From assembly GCA_016715405.1 (NCBI GenBank), contig JADKAE010000001.1:1-64000 (forward strand): a DNA stretch of 64,000 nucleotides, written 5' to 3'. The notes beneath the pieces are model-generated. The model saw only the letters and a list, made by a program, of their open reading frames with translations, ran no database searches and was not told the origin of the DNA. Origin of the DNA: Saprospiraceae bacterium. GTDB taxonomy: Bacteria; Bacteroidota; Bacteroidia; Chitinophagales; Saprospiraceae. Shown piece after piece: positions 57,817 through 64,000 of this stretch; the first letter of the stretch is position 1, and every line of letters begins with the position of its first letter. The position numbers and the translations under genes are program-made.

Positions 57817-59130
57817 TCACTGTTCACACGCTTCCAACAACGTTTCTTCCAAAATATCCAGGCCTTTTCGGAGCAATTTTTCTTCTATTACCAAAGGGCT
57901 TAATACACGGATACAATTGCCGAAAGTACCCGCGCTGATGATAAGCAAGCCTTTCTTCTCACAAGCAGCAATAAGCCGGTTGGCGAGCTCGGCATCGGGT
58001 TGGCGGGGGTCGCCGTTTTTCACCAGTTCGAAGGCCAGCATAGCGCCGAGGCCGCGCACGTTGCCGATGGCCGGACATTTCTTTTTCATAGCCTCAAACC
58101 GGCGGCGCACCATATTGCCCACCTTTTTGCCTTTGGCGTTGATATCGATAGTTTCCATATAGCGAATGGTGGCCAGGGCAGCCGCGCAGCACACGGGATT
58201 GCCGGGGTAGGTGCCGCCGATCGTTCCGGCGATAGCGGCATCCATGACCTCCGCTTTGCCGATGACGGCCCCGATAGGCATGCCGCCGCCCATGCTTTTT
58301 GCCCAGGTGGAGATATCGGGTGTAATGCCGTAGTGGTGAAAAGCCGCCCAGGCGCCGGTGCGCCCAAAGCCCGATTGCACCTCATCGATAATGAGCAGCA
58401 TACCGTGTTGGTCGCAAATGTCGCGCAAAGCCTGCAGGTAGGCCGGCGGCATCACCGTAAAGCCGCCTTCGCCTTGTACCAGCTCCACAATGACGGCCGC
58501 CATCTGCGAGGGTGCGGCGTGGTAGTGGAAAAAGTCGTGCAGGCGCTGGATTTGTCCGGCGACGTATTTTTCCTCGCTCAACCCCGCGCCATAGCGGTAA
58601 TAATAGGGATATTCGAGGCGGTACACTTCGGGGGCGAAAGGTCCGCAGGAAGTTTTGTTTTTTGTTTTGGCGGTAAGCGTCATCGCCATCATTGTGCGGC
58701 CGTGGAAGGCGCCGGTAAAACACAGGATGCCCTGTCGGCCGGTAGCCATGCGGGCTATTTTGATGGCATTTTCCACCGCCTCCGCCCCGGAATTGGTGAG
58801 CAACACCTTGGTAAAATCGCCGTGTGGCAGCAGCTCGACGAGCTTTTCGGCCAGGTCGAGGTAAGTTTCCGTCAGCGATACATTGAAACAGGAGTGCATG
58901 AGTTTCGCGGCCTGTTGTTGCACCGCCTTTACCACGGGCGCCGGGCAGTGTCCTGCGTTCATCACGCCGATACCGCCGGCAAAATCGATGAGTTCGCGGC
59001 CGTCGGCATCCCAGATACGGGCGCCTTTGGCGCGCACGGCCGTGGAGGGATTAAAAATACCCAGCGCATCGGGCACCAGTTTTTTTCGCCGCTCGTAGAG
59101 CGATTTTGATTTTGAGATAGTAGTAGTCAT
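57817..59130 (-). CDS. GabT-like class III aminotransferase (copy 2)
   Basis: 437 residues from the ATG at 59130 (a TTG five codons upstream is the alternative). Class III aminotransferase motifs: WDADGRELIDFAGGIGVMNA, LLTNSGAEAVENAIKIARMA, LIIDEVQSGFGRTGAWAAFH and the PLP Lys in TWAKSMGGGMPIGAV, then GGTYPGNPVCCAAALATIRY. It is the first gene of the GC-rich minus-strand cluster and is related to copy 1. Likely a 4-aminobutyrate, putrescine or ornithine-type omega-aminotransferase. Confidence 0.86.
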   Translation of the reverse strand: MTTTISKSKSLYERRKKLVPDALGIFNPSTAVRAKGARIWDADGRELIDFAGGIGVMNAGHCPAPVVKAVQQQAAKLMHSCFNVSLTETYLDLAEKLVELLPHGDFTKVLLTNSGAEAVENAIKIARMATGRQGILCFTGAFHGRTMMAMTLTAKTKNKTSCGPFAPEVYRLEYPYYYRYGAGLSEEKYVAGQIQRLHDFFHYHAAPSQMAAVIVELVQGEGGFTVMPPAYLQALRDICDQHGMLLIIDEVQSGFGRTGAWAAFHHYGITPDISTWAKSMGGGMPIGAVIGKAEVMDAAIAGTIGGTYPGNPVCCAAALATIRYMETIDINAKGKKVGNMVRRRFEAMKKKCPAIGNVRGLGAMLAFELVKNGDPRQPDAELANRLIAACEKKGLLIISAGTFGNCIRVLSPLVIEEKLLRKGLDILEETLLEACEQ

Positions 59131-59613
59131 GGCTAATGATTTCAAAGCCTGATATAGCGTAACAAAGCATTTTGTAATTGGTGGGACAAGTTAGCAAAAT
59201 TAGTAGTAAGGGTGTATGGCGGGCGCCTCTTATACCAGGAAATACGGCTCCAAAATTTGCAAAACAGAGAAAGATAATTATTTTTGTATCAAACCCACAA
59301 CCCGAATGAAAATTTGTATATCACCCATACAAGTGAAAAACGATTCGTATATGGCCGTTCGTCCCGAATCTTTTGATACTTCCTTTCCGATACTTATCAG
59401 GCAGGTGCCGCGTGCGTGGTGGAATCCGGAACTACTTAGCGTTTTTATACACCGACTAAGTAAAGATGCAATAGGTGACAAAGTAAAGGTGCAATGGCAC
59501 GGATGACCAGGAGAGGGGATATGATGACAAAGTGAATTTACTCGGCAATAGCACCTATGGTTGTTGTTGTCGATAAACATGAGTTGGCTACAAAAAACAA
59601 TAAAATAATAAAA
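59131..59613. other. intergenic transition from GC-rich to AT-rich DNA
   Basis: About 480 bases without a supported gene. A plus-strand frame at 59216-59506 has no recognisable domain. Base composition drops visibly from the GC-rich cluster to the AT-rich right end in this stretch. The promoter of the minus-strand cluster should lie near 59140-59220. Confidence 0.45.
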
Positions 59614-60405
59614 ATGAAAAAGATTCAACTAATACTCGAAGCCCTAATCAGAAAAATTAGAAATATTATTTTTGGAAGACCGCAAGTTGAAATTCCAAAA
59701 GAAAAACAAATTTGGGGCAGATATATTGACCCTACTGGTTTAAAAGTATTGTACCGCAACGAAGGCGCTCCGAAAAAGCATAGAGGAGTTCATCCCCCTG
59801 CCGGTATCGATAATATGATGCTCAAAACAACTGATGTATTTCGCATACCGGGGATGGGCGAATTTACCATTGACTTTAAAGGGTTCTTCCAAGTAACAAG
59901 AAGCGAACCCGACACTTCCGACTGGCTAACTGCAACTGTGTATGTAAATTTTACGGACTTAAAACTATTCGGAGAACATCCCGAATTAGGAGAAATAATG
60001 GTAGACCTGAACCCTAAAGTTGTGAGTGCAGGGAATACTTTTCCCGGTCGTGATGGTATAAATGCGCAATGTAGAATTAATGTGGCGGCAAGGTTTCATA
60101 TCAAAAAATTAGACTTGATACTTTTCAATACTACACCTATTCAATTGGCAAATGACGAAGTGAAAGGTATTCCTACTATTGGAGAAGGCGGAAAAGCAAA
60201 TGTTTTCTCTTTGCCACTTTACGATTGGGAAAAGCCAAACGGGAAATTATTTGGCTATGTTGAAGAAGTAAAATATATGGTTCTCAACTATGCAGATAGG
60301 CAAACTACTGAAAATTACAAAAAGGCGAAGAGTATAAAGGAATTAAATCATATAATCAGCAACCAAAAACTCTGGGAAATCGATAATAATGACGCCAGTT
60401 TATAG
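59614..60405 (+). CDS. hypothetical cytoplasmic protein, first of three cassette-like genes
   Basis: 263 residues from the ATG at 59614 (an ATG 19 codons upstream is possible). No signal peptide. Readable segments: IWGRYIDPTGLKVLYRNEGA, DVFRIPGMGEFTIDFKGFFQ and FTDLKLFGEHPELGEIMVDL. Beta-rich; family not recognised. It is followed after 23 bases by an imperfect hairpin that ends in GCGTTCGC and resembles those after the next two genes. Confidence 0.6.
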   Translation: MKKIQLILEALIRKIRNIIFGRPQVEIPKEKQIWGRYIDPTGLKVLYRNEGAPKKHRGVHPPAGIDNMMLKTTDVFRIPGMGEFTIDFKGFFQVTRSEPDTSDWLTATVYVNFTDLKLFGEHPELGEIMVDLNPKVVSAGNTFPGRDGINAQCRINVAARFHIKKLDLILFNTTPIQLANDEVKGIPTIGEGGKANVFSLPLYDWEKPNGKLFGYVEEVKYMVLNYADRQTTENYKKAKSIKELNHIISNQKLWEIDNNDASL

Positions 60406-60425
60406 AAAATAAAAATGCTGCCATC

Positions 60426-60502
60426 AACGGATGTACGTCCATGCCGCCGAAAGCCAACGCTCAAAACCAAAGCACGGCGGCACGGGCGTACATCCAAGCG
60501 TT
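60426..60502 (+). repeat. attC-like imperfect hairpin 1
   Basis: Left arm 60429-60449 (GGATGTACGTCCATGCCGCCG) pairs with right arm 60475-60495 except for two G-U-type mismatches. Outside the arms AAC (60426) faces GTT in AAGCGTTCGC, with unpaired bases in between, as in integron attC sites. Lies directly downstream of a plus-strand gene. Confidence 0.5.
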
Positions 60503-60540
60503 CGCTGTAATTGAAAAGAAAAAAATAAGGATATTAATTT

Positions 60541-61389
60541 ATGAATAAATGGCTTCTGTTTGCCGGATTGTTTTGGGTATTAGTTGCTTGCCAGCAAAAT
60601 GCGGTAAAAAACGAATTAAAAAAACCGACAAGCCAACAGGAATTGACGGATAGCCTCATTTTGACTTTGATTTATGGGAAAGTAGAAAAGTCGAAAGAAG
60701 GATGTTGCATGAGAAGTCACAACAAGTTTTTTAGTACGGTACTTTCAGATTCAACCCAATTTTCTTCGACTAATTGGAAAGCCTTTGATGCACTTCAAAT
60801 TGAATATTACGTCGAACATATTGAGGAGATAAAAGAGGATAGCATCACTAAGTTTTTAGTAGTTTTGGGTGGTGCCGGTAGTAGTTGTCATCTGTGTCCT
60901 GGGATTTGTGCAGGGGCGGTTTTTATTCGAGATGGCGAAAATTGGAAATTGGAAACCTACGAAAATGACATCGCAGTTTTAGGGCAAACAGGCTATCCAG
61001 TTAACGAGGTTTCAGTAACAGGAACCAACAATGGCTATGGCATAATTTTGAAAAACGGCGGCGTTTGGCAAGGAGTCAATTGGCGATACTTTTCAGTCGT
61101 GCTTTATGAAAATGGTATTTTTAAAGAAGCCCTTGCCAAGCCAGTTGTTTTTTCGTCGGACAATTGGTCAAACGCAGAAAACGATTCTTTTACAGAAGCT
61201 TATTCTTATACTTCGTTCATCTACTTTGTACCCGGAATCCACGAATTCGAGGATATGGTGGTATATTTTCAGGGTACAGTTTTCGATAAAAAACGCCAAA
61301 AGGCGATGCTTTTAAATCGAAAAGTGCGATTTGAATACAAGAATGGACTGTTTACGACTACTGAAAAGTTGCCTGATGAAGACGAGTGA
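60541..61389 (+). CDS. lipoprotein, second of three cassette-like genes
   Basis: 282 residues. Lipoprotein signal (WLLFAGLFWVLVAC, Cys at position 17), then a mature domain with Cys pairs GCCMRS and SSCHLCPGICAG. It continues as GYPVNEVSVTGTNNGYGIIL and WRYFSVVLYENGIFKEALAK. Function unknown, exported. It stands between hairpin 1 and hairpin 2 on the plus strand. Confidence 0.7.
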   Translation: MNKWLLFAGLFWVLVACQQNAVKNELKKPTSQQELTDSLILTLIYGKVEKSKEGCCMRSHNKFFSTVLSDSTQFSSTNWKAFDALQIEYYVEHIEEIKEDSITKFLVVLGGAGSSCHLCPGICAGAVFIRDGENWKLETYENDIAVLGQTGYPVNEVSVTGTNNGYGIILKNGGVWQGVNWRYFSVVLYENGIFKEALAKPVVFSSDNWSNAENDSFTEAYSYTSFIYFVPGIHEFEDMVVYFQGTVFDKKRQKAMLLNRKVRFEYKNGLFTTTEKLPDEDE

Positions 61390-61421
61390 TTAAATCATCC
61401 CGATTAATAAAAAGCAGCGAA

Positions 61422-61483
61422 CTAACGCTTCCCTGCCAATCGCCCGCTAAACGCGGCGGTTTGGCATGGAAGCAAACGTTAGC
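61422..61483 (+). repeat. attC-like imperfect hairpin 2
   Basis: CTAACGCTTCCCTGCCAATC pairs with GGTTTGGCATGGAAGC followed by AAACGTTAG, around a GC-rich stem (CGCCCGC/GCGGCGG) with a short loop. The outer CTAACG faces CGTTAG, with extra unpaired bases on one side. Same overall shape and 3' end (AAACGTTAGC) as hairpin 3. Confidence 0.55.
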
Positions 61484-61559
61484 AGTAATGGTAAAAAAAC
61501 CGCAGATCGCCAACAAATAAATTAAAAAGGAAAAGCTGAAACCGAAAAAAATAGACAAC

Positions 61560-62846
61560 ATGAAAAATGGAAAAATGAAATATATAATAGTGTTTTTTGT
61601 TTTAATTAGTTGCTCAATAGCAAATGGACAAAGCATAACAAAAAGAGCATTGTTTCTTGGAAACAGTTATACAGGTGTAAATAATTTACCTCAAATGGTA
61701 GCTGATGTTACAACTTCAACAGGTGACACTTTAATATTTGGCAGTAACACTCCTGGAGGTTATACTTTGCAAGGACATTCAACCAACGCCACTTCACTTG
61801 CAAAAATAGCTGTAGGCAATTGGGATTATGTTGTTTTGCAAGAGCAAAGTCAAAACCCCTCTTTCCCTATCAGCCAAGTTGAGACAAATGTTTTTCCTTA
61901 TGCTCATTTTTTAGACAGTATTATCAACGCTGAAAATCTTTGTGGTGAAACAGTATTTTATATGACTTGGGGAAGAAAAAACGGTGATGCTTCTAATTGT
62001 GCTTCATGGCCACCTGTCTGCACCTATTCAGGAATGGACAGCCTTTTAAATTTAAGATACAGAATGATGGCAGATAGTAATAACGCCATCGTATCGCCTG
62101 TGGGTGCAGTTTGGAAATATATCAGACAAAACTTTCCGTTAATTGATTTGTATCAATCCGATGAAAGTCATCCTTCGGTTGCGGGAACTTATGCAGCCGC
62201 TTGCAGTTTCTATACAGCACTATTTAGAAAAGACCCAACAGCGATTACTTTCAATTCTACACTATCAACTACAGATGCAGCAAACATTAGAACTGCGGCT
62301 AAATTAATAGTGTATGACAGTTTGATGAATTGGCATATTGGAGCGTATGACCCATTGGCAAATTTCACATACTCTATTTCAAATGGCAATCAAGTTTCGT
62401 TTACTAACAGTTCTCTCAACGCTACAAATTTCAATTGGAACTTTGGGGATGGAGGTACTTCTGCAAGCAATAACCCAACATATACATATCTAGCAACAGG
62501 AACATACACAATACAACTTATTGCAAATAAATGTGGCATTTCCAACACCACATTTCAAACGATCAACATTACAATACCTGTTGGAGTAAATGAAATAAGC
62601 CAAACAAATAATCTAAATATTTTCCCAAATCCCGTAACAACAATTCTTAATGTAAAACAAGATTTATCAAATAAAATTACTTACAAAATAGTAAGTATCA
62701 CAGGACAAGAAACGCAAACAGGAATTATAAATAATTCTGAGAAACAAATTAATGTTTCATTACTTTCAGAAGGCATTTATTTCTTGCAATTGTTTGACAA
62801 CAACAAATCACTTGGACAACAAAAATTTGTGAAAAGTGCTAAATAA
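61560..62846 (+). CDS. secreted SGNH-like hydrolase with PKD domain and T9SS sorting domain
   Basis: 428 residues. Signal peptide (YIIVFFVLISCSIANGQ), then a DUF4886/SGNH-like domain: RALFLGNSYTGVNNLP (block I GNSY), DYVVLQEQSQNPS and LYQSDESHPSVAGTYAA (block V, DxxH). A PKD domain follows (NFNWNFGDGGTSASNNPTYT) and a type A sorting domain (LNIFPNPVTTILNVKQDL to EGIYFLQLFDNNKSLG). Probably a secreted esterase-like enzyme exported by T9SS. Third of the three cassette-like genes. Confidence 0.8.
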   Translation: MKNGKMKYIIVFFVLISCSIANGQSITKRALFLGNSYTGVNNLPQMVADVTTSTGDTLIFGSNTPGGYTLQGHSTNATSLAKIAVGNWDYVVLQEQSQNPSFPISQVETNVFPYAHFLDSIINAENLCGETVFYMTWGRKNGDASNCASWPPVCTYSGMDSLLNLRYRMMADSNNAIVSPVGAVWKYIRQNFPLIDLYQSDESHPSVAGTYAAACSFYTALFRKDPTAITFNSTLSTTDAANIRTAAKLIVYDSLMNWHIGAYDPLANFTYSISNGNQVSFTNSSLNATNFNWNFGDGGTSASNNPTYTYLATGTYTIQLIANKCGISNTTFQTINITIPVGVNEISQTNNLNIFPNPVTTILNVKQDLSNKITYKIVSITGQETQTGIINNSEKQINVSLLSEGIYFLQLFDNNKSLGQQKFVKSAK

Positions 62847-62871
62847 CAAACACCTAAAAAGAAACCACTAC

Positions 62872-63003
62872 CGCTAACAGCGTGTTGCCTCAATTGGCGG
62901 TGAAGTGCAAAATTGAAGCTGAGTGTCCCTATCAAACTTTTGTGCTGAGTGACAGTGAAGTGCTCCGAAATCGCCAACTGCGGCAACACGCAAAACGTTA
63001 GCT
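62872..63003 (+). repeat. attC-like imperfect hairpin 3
   Basis: GCTAACAGCGTGTTGCC...TTGGCG at the left pairs with CGCCAA...GGCAACACGC and AAAACGTTAGC at the right, over about 130 bases with a long central loop and unpaired bases near the ends. The terminal AACGTTAGC is shared with hairpin 2. Confidence 0.55.
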
Positions 63004-63112
63004 GATAAACGAATCGAAAACACCGGAAACGCCGAGCGCATCAAAGTAAATTTTGGATGCACTTTTTGTTTATTGGGGTAATTCCCGTATTTTTGTTACA
63101 AATTGTTTCGAA

Positions 63113-63973
63113 ATGGCAAAAAAACTGGTTCGGTTCGACTGGGCGATGAAGCGGCTGCTCCGGAACAAAGCCAACTTCGACATCTTGGAAGGCTTTCTGT
63201 CCGAGTTGCTACATGAGGATTTCAAAATAAAGCAAATCCTTGAAAGCGAAGGGAATAAAGCAACCGAGGACGACAAGTTCAACCGGGTAGACATTCTCGT
63301 GGAGAACAGCAAGGGAGAGTTAGTTATCGTCGAAATCCAGAATACCCGTGAAGCCGACTACTTCCAGCGGATGCTGTATGGAGCGGCCAAGGTCATTGTG
63401 GAGCATATTGCCGAAGGACAGCCGTATTCCCAAGTCAAAAAAGTGTATTCCGTTAATATCGTGTACTTTGACCTCGGTCAAGGGGATGACTATGTGTATC
63501 ATGGAACGACCACGTTTGTTGGCATTCACAGCAACCACGAACTGGAACTGTCCGAAAAGCAGAAAGAACTTTTCAAAAAGACATCGGTCTCGGACTTGTA
63601 CCCGGAGTATTATGTGATAAAAACAAATCGGTTCAACGAAATCGCCACGGATACTTTGGACGAGTGGATATACTTTTTAAAAACGGCGGAAATCAAAGAC
63701 GAGTTTACGGCAAAAGGCTTGAAGGCTGCCAGCCAAAAACTTGATATTTTGAAATTAGACCCTGCCGACAGGAAGGAGTATGACCGATATCTGGAAGCGC
63801 AAAGGAGTGATGCGAGTTTTGTGGAGACGGTGAAACTGGAAATATCAAGCGCCATACGGGAAGTTGCAGAAAATGCACTAAGGATAGGATTATCTTTTGA
63901 AGTTGTAGCACAGATAACGGGACTTTCGGTTGATAGGATACAGGAAATTGCCGATAGTATGAAGGATAAATAA
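63113..63973 (+). CDS. Rpn family PD-(D/E)XK nuclease / putative transposase
   Basis: 286 residues from the ATG at 63113 (AKKLVRFDWAMKRLLRNKAN, the typical start); a longer upstream frame crosses the end of hairpin 3. Nuclease core: FNRVDILVENSKGELVIVEI followed by Q (D...ExQ), then DYFQRMLYGAAKVIVEHI. The C-terminus has a coiled helix and a VAQITGLSVDRIQEIAD element. The family (recombination-promoting nuclease/PDDEXK transposase) is common in Bacteroidota and often multi-copy. GC content is visibly higher than in the preceding cassette genes, suggesting separate arrival. Confidence 0.85.
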   Translation: MAKKLVRFDWAMKRLLRNKANFDILEGFLSELLHEDFKIKQILESEGNKATEDDKFNRVDILVENSKGELVIVEIQNTREADYFQRMLYGAAKVIVEHIAEGQPYSQVKKVYSVNIVYFDLGQGDDYVYHGTTTFVGIHSNHELELSEKQKELFKKTSVSDLYPEYYVIKTNRFNEIATDTLDEWIYFLKTAEIKDEFTAKGLKAASQKLDILKLDPADRKEYDRYLEAQRSDASFVETVKLEISSAIREVAENALRIGLSFEVVAQITGLSVDRIQEIADSMKDK

Positions 63974-64000
63974 ATCGTCCAATCGAGTAATAGATAAGTA

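Noticed and set aside
58000..59109. 369-codon plus-strand frame opposite aminotransferase copy 2
   Set aside because: Antisense shadow in GC-rich coding DNA; the minus-strand aminotransferase motifs are complete.
1..64000. tRNA, rRNA, riboswitch or insertion-sequence transposase genes
   Set aside because: No cloverleaf, rRNA-like or DDE/serine/tyrosine recombinase sequence was found on either strand by reading; the only transposase-like gene is the Rpn/PD-(D/E)XK protein at 63113.

Overview
Organism and sequence quality. The window looks like a metagenome-derived contig from a Bacteroidota genome, most like the Saprospiria/Chitinophagia side. It has two secreted proteins with type IX secretion (T9SS) C-terminal sorting domains, a PorV/PorQ-family outer membrane protein, a PorT-like beta-barrel, DUF748 and YihY envelope proteins, and promoters of the TAnnTTTG type. 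No rRNA or tRNA gene was seen. Many genes are broken by one-base frameshifts, often in short homopolymer runs, and a 27-base poly-G run sits inside one gene. Many of the breaks are therefore probably consensus errors. I describe such genes over their full reconstructed span and give the frame breaks.

Layout. (1) 1-15.6 kb, AT-rich host chromosome: sensor kinase, small stress/envelope proteins (DUF2383, YtxH, holin-like, DUF1328, lmo0937-like), DUF748/YihY divergent pair, T9SS cargo protein, PorV-like protein and TPR proteins. (2) 15.6-20.5 kb: small exported protein, an ORF6N relic, a Fic protein with a Gln in place of the catalytic His and a cluster of TTGAGCT sites upstream, and an X-Pro dipeptidyl-peptidase-like hydrolase. 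(3) 20.7-48.3 kb: a long, almost entirely minus-strand defence-like island. It holds a six-gene operon (MazG-like pyrophosphohydrolase; GIY-YIG/DUF2075 helicase/S24 fusion; Cys-rich small protein; 62-aa protein; HEPN-like protein; zinc-ribbon plus nuclease-like protein). It also holds an unknown lipoprotein, a four-gene cluster with a GIY-YIG protein and a HARE-HTH protein, and a type I restriction-modification operon hsdR-hsdM-hsdS. The hsd operon appears to continue into an approximately 2,670-codon gene with a cold-shock-like domain, a DEDD-type exonuclease, a RecQ helicase and a UvrD helicase. Upstream lie a coupled phosphoribosyltransferase-DprA pair, a BRO-N/Fic fusion, a GxxExxY protein and a RhuM/HsdS-tail chimera. 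(4) 48.5-59.1 kb: a strikingly GC-rich minus-strand catabolic cluster (amidohydrolase, two GABA-type aminotransferases, succinate-semialdehyde dehydrogenase, two NhaC-family antiporters, agmatine deiminase family lipoprotein, GNAT). Its intergenic gaps carry short tandem repeats. (5) 59.6-64 kb, AT-rich again: three plus-strand genes, each followed by an imperfect hairpin ending in CGTT(A/C)GC, resembling an array of gene cassettes, then an Rpn/PD-(D/E)XK family protein.

How the parts may work together. The strongest candidates for an undescribed system are the exonuclease-RecQ-UvrD giant coupled to hsdS and the six-gene MazG/DUF2075/S24/HEPN-like/nuclease operon. Both are read from motifs only, and both need error-corrected sequence. 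The GC-rich block could support uptake and breakdown of agmatine, putrescine or GABA-like amines to succinate. Its base composition, and the poly-G run, also leave open a chimeric join.
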